Of a stretch of DNA of 64,000 nucleotides, positions 35,934 through 44,853 are shown in pieces. The notes under the pieces were generated by a model. That model searched no databases. It saw nothing but the letters and a program-made list of their open reading frames with translations, and had not been told where the DNA came from. The stretch's first letter is position 1, and each line of letters opens with the position of its first letter. The translations under genes were made by a program, and so were the position numbers. This DNA comes from an uncultured Alphaproteobacteria bacterium (GTDB lineage: Bacteria > Pseudomonadota > Alphaproteobacteria > CAAHEQ01 > UBA3637). The DNA lies in assembly GCA_947586835.1 (NCBI GenBank), contig CANPXT010000007.1, forward strand, positions 1-64,000, given 5' to 3'.

Positions 35934-36815
35934 TTACGGCAAATATTTTTGCGGATTAACCACTTTTGTTTGGTATCGAATTTCAAAATGCAACTGAGGC
36001 GTCTTTACGTTACCCGTTTTACCGACCGTCGCGATTTTCTGTCCTTTTTTCACTTTTTGATCTTTTTTCACCAAAATTGTATCATTATGCGCATAAGCCG
36101 TCATCCAACCGTTATCATGCCGAATTAAAATTAAATTACCGTACCCTTTAAGCTGATTACCGGCATAACCGACCGTTCCGCTTTCGGCCGCCGTTACCGC
36201 CGTTCCTTTGGCCGCGGCAATATTAATACCGTCATTTTGCATACCGTTTTGCGTTTTACCGAATGAAGAGATAATTTTGCCTCGAATCGGCCAGGCAAAC
36301 TTTTTACCCGATTGAGCTTTCGGCACACTGACAGTTCGACGCGGCGATACAACCGTCGTTGATTTACTCGTTGTTGTCGTAACACGATTTTTTGATTGTT
36401 TTGAAGCCGTTTTAATTGTCGTATCCGTTCTATGATTTACCTGCAATACCTGTCCGACGCTGATGGTATAAGGCGCACTTAAATGATTAAGGCGCGATAA
36501 TGCACTGACACTCATATTATATTTACGCGAAATACTGTACAATGTTTCGCCTTTTTGAACCGTATGCGTTTGTGTTTTCGGAATTCTTAACTTTTGACCG
36601 ACAGCCAACGTATACGGTGATGTCAAATGATTTACCTCAATCAAATCCCGCAATGAAATATTGTTTTTTTTTGCAAGCGAATAAAGCGTATCGCCTTTAT
36701 GAACATATAAATAGGTGCCATCGGAATGATAACTCGGCGTTAAAAAAATACCGCCGCATCCCGTCAAGAAAAAAAACAGGATACCCAAAAAGCTCAACCG
36801 TTTTATATAACTCAT
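35934..36815 (-). CDS. nlpD: NlpD-like LysM/LytM lipoprotein (amidase activator)
   Basis: The protein has 293 residues. The start at 36815 gives a normal lipoprotein signal (MSYIKRLSFLGILFFFLTGC, lipobox LTGC); an in-frame TTG lies further up. Two LysM domains follow (VHKGDTLYSLAKKNNISLRDL and VQKGETLYSISRKYNMSVSAL). A LytM/M23 domain covers the last 120 residues (GYGNLILIRHDNGWMTAYAHND, QLHFEIRY). The metal ligands are degenerate: the usual HxxxD is NDGIN here, as in E. coli NlpD, which activates amidase AmiC rather than cutting peptidoglycan. A role in daughter-cell separation at the outer membrane is therefore likely. Confidence 0.85.
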   Translation of the reverse strand: MSYIKRLSFLGILFFFLTGCGGIFLTPSYHSDGTYLYVHKGDTLYSLAKKNNISLRDLIEVNHLTSPYTLAVGQKLRIPKTQTHTVQKGETLYSISRKYNMSVSALSRLNHLSAPYTISVGQVLQVNHRTDTTIKTASKQSKNRVTTTTSKSTTVVSPRRTVSVPKAQSGKKFAWPIRGKIISSFGKTQNGMQNDGINIAAAKGTAVTAAESGTVGYAGNQLKGYGNLILIRHDNGWMTAYAHNDTILVKKDQKVKKGQKIATVGKTGNVKTPQLHFEIRYQTKVVNPQKYLP

Positions 36816-36889
36816 ATTTTTTTTATACAGATGTTCCAACAAAAATGCAAGTTTTTTTCATAAAGACAAAAAAATTCCATCAAAAAAAA

Positions 36890-36908
36890 CGGAACCGAAA
36901 CGATTCCG
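36890..36908 (-). terminator. Terminator of the FadL-type porin gene
   Basis: On the minus strand CGGAATCG and CGGTTCCG form an 8-bp stem with a TTT loop, followed by eight T residues. It lies about 20 bases past the porin stop codon. Confidence 0.88.
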
Positions 36909-36928
36909 CTTTTTTGAAAAATAAATAC

Positions 36929-38221
36929 TTAAAATTTATATTGAACACCTAAACTGAACAAATCGGCATCGTTTGTGTATTTAATGCGATACGGCACACT
37001 GCCTTTTGTTCCGCCCGTTGCTTCGCCGCCATGCATAAAAATGTGCATATAGCCGGCATCAATCTGCCAACGATCCATTTGCCAGCTGGCCCCGAGAGAC
37101 GTTAAGACACGCCGACCGTCCGGTACACGCGGGGTTCGATATTCGGGCGCCCGAATGGTTGTTTGATCATAGCCCAAACCGGCACGAACCGTCCACGCCT
37201 GATTCAAGCGATAATCAACACCGCCGCCGAAATACCAGGTGTTTTTCCACTTTTCATTTGTAGACGAAACAATCTCGTTTGTTAATGTATTGTAAATGTC
37301 CAACGTTTTAAAGCGACTCCACCGCGTATATCTTGCCGTTCCGGAAAACGTGAAATCAGCAAGATCATAAGCGCCTGCTAACGTGATTGTTTCCGGCGTC
37401 GTCACTTTGGCTTTAATATCCGATTGACCGTTCATGGCGCCGGTCGGAACGGTTCCCAATGTCATTTGCGGCAATCCCGTAACATTTAAGTCACCTTTTA
37501 ACTCATGAGAAATTTTCGACCGATAAGATAAACCCAATCGAATATCTTTCCGCGGCGTTACGGTCACACCCAACGTATAACCTGCAGCGTAATCATCGCC
37601 TTCCATATCACTTTTAGATGAGTCAAAATATAAACCCGATTTTTCCACTTTACTTGTAAAATGTGCCTTAATATATTGAATATTCATTGCGGTACCGATG
37701 GAAAACCAATCGTTTACGGCATAAGATAAGGCCGGTGTCACATCAACGGCTTCCAGCTGACTCAACCCGGCTTGCGATTGAGCAAACCAATCGTTCGGAT
37801 AATCGGTGGCCAAACCGAACGGCACATAAACACCCAAACCCAACGTGGTTTTATCGTTCAGCTTTTGTTGTGCGAAAATATGCGGTAAAACCCGTGTCGG
37901 ACGAGAATGTCCGCGACCCGTTCGTGTACCTTGTCCCGTCGGCAAACCGTTTTGACCGATGGTTGCCGTCGTATCCATTTCGCCTTTATAGTCAAAATGC
38001 AAACTCACAACCGTTGCACCCGCTTGTACGCCGCTTGTTTCAGTGTATTGCATACCGGCCGGATTAAATGCCAATGCGGAAAAATCATCTCCCGTTACAC
38101 CGACACCGGCAAAAGAACGTCCCAATCCCGTTACCGTATATTCCGATAACTGGAAACCGGCTCCCATGGCATGAGGCGCAAAAAAACATGCAATCGTAAG
38201 GCATAATAAGTATTTTTTCAT
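36929..38221 (-). CDS. OmpP1/FadL family outer-membrane transporter
   Basis: The protein has 430 residues. A signal peptide (MKKYLLCLTIACFFAPHAMG) precedes AGFQLSEYTVTGLGRSFAG, the N-terminal hatch pattern of FadL. The DDFSALAFNPAGMQ motif and the 14-strand barrel ending in DLFSLGVQYKF fit. These porins take up long-chain fatty acids or other hydrophobic compounds. The gene is monocistronic, with its own promoter and terminator. Confidence 0.92.
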   Translation of the reverse strand: MKKYLLCLTIACFFAPHAMGAGFQLSEYTVTGLGRSFAGVGVTGDDFSALAFNPAGMQYTETSGVQAGATVVSLHFDYKGEMDTTATIGQNGLPTGQGTRTGRGHSRPTRVLPHIFAQQKLNDKTTLGLGVYVPFGLATDYPNDWFAQSQAGLSQLEAVDVTPALSYAVNDWFSIGTAMNIQYIKAHFTSKVEKSGLYFDSSKSDMEGDDYAAGYTLGVTVTPRKDIRLGLSYRSKISHELKGDLNVTGLPQMTLGTVPTGAMNGQSDIKAKVTTPETITLAGAYDLADFTFSGTARYTRWSRFKTLDIYNTLTNEIVSSTNEKWKNTWYFGGGVDYRLNQAWTVRAGLGYDQTTIRAPEYRTPRVPDGRRVLTSLGASWQMDRWQIDAGYMHIFMHGGEATGGTKGSVPYRIKYTNDADLFSLGVQYKF

Positions 38222-38256
38222 CGTTCACCTTCCTTTTTTTGTTGACGATGCCTACT

Positions 38257-38284
38257 CTTATATGCTTTTTTCATTATTTGGCAA
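38257..38284 (-). promoter_or_regulatory. Promoter of the FadL-type porin gene
   Basis: On the minus strand TTGCCA (38284-38279) and TATAAG (38262-38257) are 16 bp apart. The -10 lies about 35 bases before the ATG. Confidence 0.6.
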
Positions 38285-38310
38285 GCCTTTTTAACAAAAA
38301 CACGACAAAA

Positions 38311-38354
38311 TGTCATAAATATGTATTGAATATGTCACAATTCTGTCATAAAAA
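38311..38354 (+). promoter_or_regulatory. Pho-box-like array of four 11-bp units
   Basis: Four consecutive 11-bp units begin with TGTCA or TGTAT: TGTCATAAATA, TGTATTGAATA, TGTCACAATTC, TGTCATAAAAA. This matches the PhoB site layout known in proteobacteria (direct TGTCA repeats 11 bp apart with an AT-rich tail). It lies between the divergent porin and CaCA exchanger genes. PhoB control of either gene is an inference. Confidence 0.55.
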
Positions 38355-38384
38355 CAGAAATTAAATTGACTTCAAATAAAAAAG

Positions 38385-38412
38385 TTGTTTTTTTCAAAAA
38401 AAGCCATATAAT
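38385..38412 (+). promoter_or_regulatory. Promoter of the CaCA exchanger and mnmA
   Basis: TTGTTT (38385-38390) and a perfect TATAAT (38407-38412) are separated by 16 bp, and the ATG follows 28 bases later. Confidence 0.55.
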
Positions 38413-38440
38413 ACACTTACTTCAATCAACGGAGAAAAAA

Positions 38441-39349
38441 ATGCTTTATGTCTGGCTCTGTATCGGCTTGATTTTATTGATTGTCGGCGGTGATAAGCTG
38501 GTAGACGGCGCTGTTGCCGTTGCGCAAAAACTGCACTTATCGCCGTTTTTTATCGGCTTTGTCATTATCGGCTTCGGTACATCACTGCCCGAGCTATCCG
38601 CTGCGCTGATTTCCGTTTATCACAAGTCGGAAGGCATTGCGCTCGGCAACATTATCGGCAGTAACATTGCCAATATTTTATTGGTGTTGGGAATCAGTTC
38701 CTGCATTTATCCCGTTCAAGCCGTGTTTCAGACATATAAAAAAGATTGCTTTCTTTTGGTGTTTTCATCACTGCTCTTAACGGTATGTTGTTTGTATGGC
38801 GCCGTCAATCGCCTTGTCGGCTTTTCTTTTATTGCCCTCCTGTTGATTTATTTGATTGATTCTTATAAAAGCAATAAAACCGTTACACAAAAACAAAAAT
38901 CAGATACAACCTCTTTAACGATTGATATTTTAAAAATCGTTCTCGGTGGCGCGTGTATGCTTTACGGTGCCGATGTATTGGTTGACAAAGCTGTTGAAAC
39001 AGCGCACTTATGGGGTATATCGGAATCGGTAATCGGTTTAACGATTGTTGCCGTCGGCACATCGCTTCCCGAATTAACGGCAGCCGTTATTGCCGCCTTG
39101 AAAAAAGAAAACGGCGTAGCATTGGGCAATGTAATCGGCAGCAATCTTTATAATGCTCTGTTCATTACCGGTAGCGTGGCTTTGGCGCAACCTGTTCGTA
39201 TTCCTCAAAATATGCTGACGGATTTTGTGCTCATGGATATAATTACGCTTTTATTTTGCCTGATTATGTTTTATCAGCATCGTTTTTCGCGGCTCATCGG
39301 CAGTATTTTTGTTGCATTTTATACCGCCTATATGATATATTTGTTTTAG
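38441..39349 (+). CDS. CaCA-family sodium/calcium exchanger (YrbG-like)
   Basis: The protein has 302 residues. The ATG at 38441 is preferred because GGAG lies six bases upstream and the frame before it overlaps the promoter. About ten membrane helices form two homologous halves. Each half carries an alpha repeat: GFGTSLPELSAAL with GNIIGSNIANILL, and AVGTSLPELTAAV with GNVIGSNLYNALF. The acidic Glu in each repeat binds the cation. It is followed by mnmA 12 bases downstream. A Pho-box-like array lies upstream. Confidence 0.93.
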   Translation: MLYVWLCIGLILLIVGGDKLVDGAVAVAQKLHLSPFFIGFVIIGFGTSLPELSAALISVYHKSEGIALGNIIGSNIANILLVLGISSCIYPVQAVFQTYKKDCFLLVFSSLLLTVCCLYGAVNRLVGFSFIALLLIYLIDSYKSNKTVTQKQKSDTTSLTIDILKIVLGGACMLYGADVLVDKAVETAHLWGISESVIGLTIVAVGTSLPELTAAVIAALKKENGVALGNVIGSNLYNALFITGSVALAQPVRIPQNMLTDFVLMDIITLLFCLIMFYQHRFSRLIGSIFVAFYTAYMIYLF

Positions 39350-39361
39350 GAGAGAAAAAAA

Positions 39362-40438
39362 ATGATTCAAACGGTTGCGGTCGGATTAAGCGGTGGTGTT
39401 GACTCCACCTTATCGGCTCTTTTACTTAAAGAACAAGGCTTTCATGTCATCGGACTGACAATGTCGGTTTACGATAAAAGCGGCAAAGCCTTAAAAACGG
39501 CAGGAAAAGCCTGCTACGGTCCTGATGAAAAAGAAGATATTCAAGCCGTGCGTCTTTTGGGAGAACAGCAAGGCATTGAAACACATATCTTGGATTGTTC
39601 GGCAGAATATAAAGCCGTTGTACTCAATTATTTTAAAGAATCTTATTTATCGGGTATCACGCCTAACCCGTGCATCAGGTGTAATGAAACCATGAAATTC
39701 GGTCTCATGTGCGATAAAGCACGACAAGAAGGCATTGCTTTCGATTATTTTGCAACCGGTCACTATGCCCGTATCACGAAAAAAGAAAATGCTTATGTTT
39801 TGCAAAAAGGTGCGGATGAAAAAAAAGATCAAAGTTACTTTTTGTATCGATTAAGTCAAAATCAACTGGCGCACACGCTGTTTCCGCTCGGCAATTTCAC
39901 CAAAGAACAAGTGCGACAAATGGCGCGCGAACGGAATCTGACCGTTGCCGACAAAGCTGACAGTCAAGATTTTTATGCCGGCGCTTATACCGATTTATTG
40001 GACACATTGCCCAAAGAAGGTAATATTGTGCACACAAGCGGAAAAATTTTGGGAAAACATAACGGCTTTTGGAACTATACGATCGGACAACGCAAAGGAT
40101 TAGGTATTGCTTATCCCGTTCCTCTGTTTGTGGTGGATATTAACGCCGAACATAATGAAGTGATTGTCGGGGAAGCCGAAGCAACGCTGGGAACCGAAGC
40201 TTGTATTCAAGCGCTTGTATTCGGCGGCGGAATCACAACTTTGGAAAAACCGACGGAAGCACTTGTCAAATATCGCTCATCGGGCAAATGCGTCCCGGCG
40301 CGCTTAATTCAAACGACACCGGATTCGATTACCGTTCAATTTACCGAACCGCAACGCTCCGTCACGCGCGGGCAATCTTTGGTAGCCTACGATTTGAAAG
40401 ACGGTATTTCCGTTTTATTGGGTGGGATTATTCAATAG
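39362..40438 (+). CDS. mnmA: tRNA-specific 2-thiouridylase MnmA, variant type
   Basis: The protein has 358 residues. MnmA places sulfur at U34 of tRNA Lys, Glu and Gln. The PP-loop motif is GLSGGVDSTLSALLL. The first cysteine site is NPCIRCNETMKFG, giving a Cys-x-x-Cys pair where the classical enzyme has one catalytic Cys. The second catalytic Cys of the classical type (in the SQDICF-like segment) is missing: here SQDFYAGAY. YTIGQRKGLGIAYP and the C-terminal beta-barrel are normal. It may belong to a variant that uses an iron-sulfur cluster, as known for other tRNA thiolases; this is inferred. Confidence 0.88.
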   Translation: MIQTVAVGLSGGVDSTLSALLLKEQGFHVIGLTMSVYDKSGKALKTAGKACYGPDEKEDIQAVRLLGEQQGIETHILDCSAEYKAVVLNYFKESYLSGITPNPCIRCNETMKFGLMCDKARQEGIAFDYFATGHYARITKKENAYVLQKGADEKKDQSYFLYRLSQNQLAHTLFPLGNFTKEQVRQMARERNLTVADKADSQDFYAGAYTDLLDTLPKEGNIVHTSGKILGKHNGFWNYTIGQRKGLGIAYPVPLFVVDINAEHNEVIVGEAEATLGTEACIQALVFGGGITTLEKPTEALVKYRSSGKCVPARLIQTTPDSITVQFTEPQRSVTRGQSLVAYDLKDGISVLLGGIIQ

Positions 40439-40464
40439 CTTTTCAATAAACGGCTCTTTTTTTC

Positions 40465-40493
40465 TTGCGTTTTTTGAAAATTTTTGATATAGT
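40465..40493 (+). promoter_or_regulatory. Promoter of the sulfotransferase operon
   Basis: TTGCGT (40465-40470) and TATAGT (40488-40493) are separated by 17 bp. The ATG of the first gene is 22 bases downstream, and AAAGGGAT serves as the ribosome-binding site. Confidence 0.55.
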
Positions 40494-40514
40494 TAAAAAA
40501 ATAAAGGGATTCCA

Positions 40515-41135
40515 ATGAAAATACTTGTTTTTTTATTTGGGGTGCTGAGCTTTGCAATGGCAAACGCAACCCCTGTTTATCATATGGATACTTTTGATGC
40601 CGATAAATGCGTGCATGGACGGGGCGGTACATGGAACGGTGCCTGCGCCTGTTATCATCTTGATCAACAAGGCGGACGGTATTGCGATACGGCGCCAACG
40701 GGAACCTGCCAAACAAACAATGATTGTCCCTCTGATTTTTATTGTCAAACAATAAATACAACAGGCGGTTTTTGCTACCAAACAAGCGGCTATGGTCCCG
40801 TTTCGGTGCAAGAAAACTTGTTCGTGTTATCCGATTCCGTTATGAACAAGCAAAGTGCCGATTATTTTTGTTCCTCTTTGGGAAAAGGTTGGAAATCGGC
40901 ATCAAGAGCCGATTTTGCATGTGATTCGTCAGGTCCAGGGTGTTTGAACACAAAAAAATTTACCGCGCTTAAAAAAGGATTTTCCTTTCGCGGCTTTTTC
41001 TGGTTGGAAGATGAAATTCGCTTAAACACACCGCAAGCTTATTATGCCGATTTAATGGACGGCACGGTTTATCGCACGAAAAACGACAATCAATCTACCA
41101 TACAGGCTTTATGCATTTTAAGGACAGAAAAATGA
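40515..41135 (+). CDS. Exported Cys-rich lectin-like protein
   Basis: The protein has 206 residues. A signal peptide (MKILVFLFGVLSFAMANA) is followed by a small Cys-rich part with EGF-like spacing (GTCQTNNDCPSDFYCQ). From about residue 95 the pattern repeats the module of the giant prepilin-like protein: NLFVLSDSVMNKQSADYFCSSLGKGWK, then RADFAC, a Trp-containing segment (FFWLEDEIR) and QALCILR at the end. This resembles DUF1566/Lcl-type C-lectin-like domains. Function is not known; binding of sulfated glycans is an idea suggested by its place as the first gene of the sulfotransferase operon. Its stop overlaps the start of the next gene as ATGA. Confidence 0.72.
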   Translation: MKILVFLFGVLSFAMANATPVYHMDTFDADKCVHGRGGTWNGACACYHLDQQGGRYCDTAPTGTCQTNNDCPSDFYCQTINTTGGFCYQTSGYGPVSVQENLFVLSDSVMNKQSADYFCSSLGKGWKSASRADFACDSSGPGCLNTKKFTALKKGFSFRGFFWLEDEIRLNTPQAYYADLMDGTVYRTKNDNQSTIQALCILRTEK

Positions 41136-42664
41136 AACCGATTTTATGCTTGATTCTCAGCTTTTTTATTTCGTTTGGCGCACTGGCCGCTTTACCGAAC
41201 GAAAATACCGATTTTAATGAAGCTTATAAAGAAATGAATTATACCTTTGAAGAGCCTTTTGTGCGCTTAAACCCTTATCGACGGCAGGAATTGGCAGCCG
41301 TTATTAAATTTCCGACAGAAAAGCCCGCCGCTTTAACCGTGACGGTTGTCGGACGCGACGGTGCCGAAAATTTAATCACTTCTTATCCTCAAAAAACAAC
41401 GGAGCATACCGTTTTTGTGTTGGGGTTATATCCGGATTATCAAAATCAGGTGATTTTAAAAGCCGTTTATGATGATCATTCTTTTGATGAAACGAGCGTG
41501 ATGATTCAAACGCCTAAAATTGAAAAACGCGCCTTAATTGTTGTTGAAAAGAAAACCACGCCCGATGAGCGATATTATTTTTTGCATGACGGCATTGTGT
41601 TTGATGAAAACGGCTGGATTCGCCTTTCCTTTGACAACAAAAACGAAGCCGTTTATTTATCGCACGGCGAATTGATTGCCGAAGACAGAAACCTCGGCTT
41701 AACCCGTTATTCGTTAGCAGGTGAAAAACTCAAACATTATTCCTTTCCCGAAGGGTTTACTTCCTTTGCGCACGGTATTGCTCAAAAACCGAACGGCAAT
41801 TTTTTGGTCATCGGCTCTTTTACGGGAAAACACGCACGCTTTGAAGGACAAGAACAACTGACACAACGCGATTTTGTGATTGAAATTGATTTCACAACCG
41901 GCAAAACCGTAAATATTATTGATGTTGCGGAACGTTTAAATCCGGATCGCTCTGTTATTGTACGCTCGGCGGCTCAAAATTACGGTATGAATGATTGGTG
42001 TCACATGAATGCCGTTGATTATGATGCAACCGATAACGGCATTGTTATTTCCTGCCGTCATGCGGGGATTGCCAAAATAAATGAAAAAACAAAAGAGCTT
42101 CAATGGGTGTTCAGTCAACATAAAGACTTGGAAAAATCGGGGCGTGACGGCACAGGTCCGTCTTTAAAAGACAAACTGCTTACCGCTGTTAATTCTGACA
42201 ATGTGCCTTATGAAAATGATGTTCAAATCGGCACGAAAGCGGTTGCCGGGTTTAAATGGCCCGCAAAAACGCATCATGTCAGTGTTTTAAAGGACGGACT
42301 CATCAGCGTGTTTGATAATTCGGGCGAATTATACGATAAAACAATGGTTACCACAAAAAATTCAAATGCTGCCGTCTACAAAATTGACTCGCAACAGAAA
42401 ACCGTTTCTCTCAAATGGTTTGAAGCACTGCCTTTTGCAGCCGAATCAGCCTCTTCCGTTTTTTATGAACCGACCAAAAACACCGTTACGGTTTATTTAA
42501 GTACGGTAACGGATAAAAATCAAACGGGAATCTCTTTCGGTAAACTTATAACTTATGATTTAACAACCCATGCGGTGCTTTTTGAAGCAACCGTTTATCG
42601 CGGCGGTGAAACCTATTTTTATCGGGCGGAGCCGTTTTATTTTCCAAATCAACAAAAGGTATAA
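41132..42664 (+). CDS. assT: Periplasmic arylsulfate sulfotransferase (ASST)
   Basis: The protein has 510 residues. The ATG at 41132 gives a good signal peptide ([20 protein letters not shown]), with AAGGACAG upstream. ASST moves sulfate between phenolic compounds without needing PAPS. Conserved catalytic features known from E. coli ASST are visible: His 214 in [11 protein letters not shown], His 291 in [11 protein letters not shown], Arg 309 in CRHAGIAKI and a His near 382 in [10 protein letters not shown]. The 18-residue spacing between the His and the Arg equals that of E. coli. The N-terminal Ig-like domain is also present. Next to it, with 7 bases between, is cysD. Confidence 0.88.
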   Translation: MKPILCLILSFFISFGALAALPNENTDFNEAYKEMNYTFEEPFVRLNPYRRQELAAVIKFPTEKPAALTVTVVGRDGAENLITSYPQKTTEHTVFVLGLYPDYQNQVILKAVYDDHSFDETSVMIQTPKIEKRALIVVEKKTTPDERYYFLHDGIVFDENGWIRLSFDNKNEAVYLSHGELIAEDRNLGLTRYSLAGEKLKHYSFPEGFTSFAHGIAQKPNGNFLVIGSFTGKHARFEGQEQLTQRDFVIEIDFTTGKTVNIIDVAERLNPDRSVIVRSAAQNYGMNDWCHMNAVDYDATDNGIVISCRHAGIAKINEKTKELQWVFSQHKDLEKSGRDGTGPSLKDKLLTAVNSDNVPYENDVQIGTKAVAGFKWPAKTHHVSVLKDGLISVFDNSGELYDKTMVTTKNSNAAVYKIDSQQKTVSLKWFEALPFAAESASSVFYEPTKNTVTVYLSTVTDKNQTGISFGKLITYDLTTHAVLFEATVYRGGETYFYRAEPFYFPNQQKV

Positions 42665-42671
42665 TACCAAA

Positions 42672-43532
42672 ATGGAACCGCATTTAAAAACATTGGAAGA
42701 CGAATCAATTGATTTAATCAGGGAAGTTTGTTACACAAACGATTGCTCTCAAATTGTTTGTTTTTATTCCATCGGAAAAGATTCAAGCGTACTGTTGCAT
42801 TTATTTAAAAAAGCATTTGCGCCGTTCGATATTCCCGTTCGGTTTATGCATATCGACACCGGTTGGAAGTTTAAAGAAATGTACGAATTTCGTGATAAAA
42901 TTGCCAAACAAATTAACCTGATTGTTTATCAAAATCCGTTGAAACTCAATCCGTTTACCGACGGCCGGCGGTATACCGATGAAATGAAAACCGAAAGTTT
43001 AAAACAAGCCCTTGATTTATACGGTTTTAAAATTGCTTTCGGCGGGTCGCGACGTGATGAAGAAAAATCACGCGCCAAAGAACGAATGGTTTCGGTCAGA
43101 AATCAATACCACAAATGGGATCCCCGCAATCAAAATCCGGAAGTACCGCCGCTTTACAATACGTTTTATACCGATTCCACGGAATTGCGCGTTTTTCCGC
43201 TGTCAAACTGGACAGAAATTGATATTTGGGAATATATCAAAGCCGAACAAATTGAAATTGTGCCGCTTTATTTTGCGCATGAGCGCCGATGCATCAAAAC
43301 ACCTGCCGGACAATTGATTGCCACGCAAAACGAAACGGGAGAGCTTTTAAAAGTGCGATTTCGCACTTTGGGATGCTATCCCTTAACGGGCGCCGTGTTG
43401 TCAAATGCCTCAACGCTTGATGAAATTATTGAAGAACTGAAAACAACCGAATATACCGAACGCATTACGCGAGTCATTGATTATGATACGGACGGTTCAA
43501 TGGAAATTAAGAAAAGAGACGGGTATTTCTGA
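42672..43532 (+). CDS. cysD: ATP sulfurylase small subunit CysD
   Basis: The protein has 286 residues. With CysN it makes adenosine phosphosulfate (APS) from ATP and sulfate. The ATG at 42672 is preferred: it matches the usual N-terminus ([15 protein letters not shown]), while the upstream frame runs inside the sulfotransferase gene. The PP-loop motif [19 protein letters not shown] and [13 protein letters not shown] near the end are clear. Its stop shares a base with the cysN start, so they are coupled. Confidence 0.96.
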   Translation: MEPHLKTLEDESIDLIREVCYTNDCSQIVCFYSIGKDSSVLLHLFKKAFAPFDIPVRFMHIDTGWKFKEMYEFRDKIAKQINLIVYQNPLKLNPFTDGRRYTDEMKTESLKQALDLYGFKIAFGGSRRDEEKSRAKERMVSVRNQYHKWDPRNQNPEVPPLYNTFYTDSTELRVFPLSNWTEIDIWEYIKAEQIEIVPLYFAHERRCIKTPAGQLIATQNETGELLKVRFRTLGCYPLTGAVLSNASTLDEIIEELKTTEYTERITRVIDYDTDGSMEIKKRDGYF

Positions 43533-44776
43533 TGAAAAGTATATTTAAATTTATTTGTTGCGGTGCCGTTGATGACGGGAAATCAAGTTTAATCGGGCAA
43601 CTGTTATTATTATCAGGAAACGTGAAAAAAGATCAGCTTGCCGATGCGTTAAAAGCTTCGAAAAAAAACGGGTCGGAAAAATTGGAACCGGCTATGCTTT
43701 TAGACGGTCTGCTTTCGGAAAGAGAACAACAAATTACCATTGACGTGGCACACCGCTATTTTGATTATGCCGATATTCGCTTTCACATTCTCGATTGTCC
43801 GGGGCATGAACAATATACACAAAACATGGCGATTGCGGCGGCACAAAGTCATACGGCGGTCGTGGTTATCGATTGTCAAAAGGGCATTTCCGAACAAACG
43901 AAACGGCACCTGGATATTTGTGCGCTCTTTCGCATTCGCTGCGTTTGCGTTTGTTTAACCAAATGCGATTTAATCAGTGATAAAAACGGTCAAATAAATG
44001 AAGAAAAACTCAACAGACAAATCACCGCTGTTCACGATTTTTTAAAAAATTATCAGTTTGATTATCAAATTTTACCGGTCAGCGCCGTCACGGGTTTCAA
44101 TGTCAATGCTCTGCTTCAATTTTTGGTTCAATCGGCGCAAAAAGCACAAACGCAAAAGGAAACGGCATTTGTGATGCACATTCGCACTTCAAAAATGTAT
44201 AACGGTTCACGATTTTATTACGGTAGTACGACAATTGATCCGAAGCCCGGCTTAAAATGTCGAATCTACCCGCAAAATCTGCCGGTCACAATCACGCAAA
44301 CGCCGACACACGGCACCGTTCAATTGGCCGAACAAGTTGATGTCGGCAGCGGCGATTGTTTGACCGATATTCCCGTTTTTGTTTTCAACAGAATGCATCA
44401 TCGAACCATTTGGTTTTCAAACCCGACCCCTCAAATGCTTTTAAAGCACGGTACGCGTGTGGCACGCGTTGTTTCTTATGAAGAAAACACTTTGGAGCTT
44501 GACAGAGAAATTATTTTCAATAACATTGATGACTTTAAGCCCAACGCTTTCGGTATATTTATTGATGCCTTATCCAAACGCACCATCGGCTGTTGCGTTT
44601 TTGAAAACAATACATTCAAACAAACAGACAACTATCGACAATCGTCGGTATTACATACATGTGTATCGGATAAAAATCACTTAATCAAAATATTAAATGA
44701 GCCGGATAAGCAAAAAGCCATAGATGAATTAATTCAAATGTTATTAAAACAAGGTATTTTATTAACGCTCAAATAA
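43532..44776 (+). CDS. cysN: ATP sulfurylase GTPase subunit CysN
   Basis: The protein has 414 residues, without a fused APS kinase (CysC) domain. G1 is CCGAVDDGKSSLIGQLL, G3 DCPGHEQYTQNM, G4 TKCDL; the elongation-factor-like domain 2 and 3 follow. GTP hydrolysis drives APS formation by CysD. No cysC, cysH or sulfate transporter is nearby. The grouping with a secreted sulfotransferase is unusual because ASST is not known to use APS or PAPS. Confidence 0.95.
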   Translation: MKSIFKFICCGAVDDGKSSLIGQLLLLSGNVKKDQLADALKASKKNGSEKLEPAMLLDGLLSEREQQITIDVAHRYFDYADIRFHILDCPGHEQYTQNMAIAAAQSHTAVVVIDCQKGISEQTKRHLDICALFRIRCVCVCLTKCDLISDKNGQINEEKLNRQITAVHDFLKNYQFDYQILPVSAVTGFNVNALLQFLVQSAQKAQTQKETAFVMHIRTSKMYNGSRFYYGSTTIDPKPGLKCRIYPQNLPVTITQTPTHGTVQLAEQVDVGSGDCLTDIPVFVFNRMHHRTIWFSNPTPQMLLKHGTRVARVVSYEENTLELDREIIFNNIDDFKPNAFGIFIDALSKRTIGCCVFENNTFKQTDNYRQSSVLHTCVSDKNHLIKILNEPDKQKAIDELIQMLLKQGILLTLK

Positions 44777-44853
44777 CGGATACCAAAGTTTTTAAAAAAC
44801 ATCTTTTTTTCGCACTCCTTTTGAACTATATAAAAAAGATGAAGGAGTAAAAA

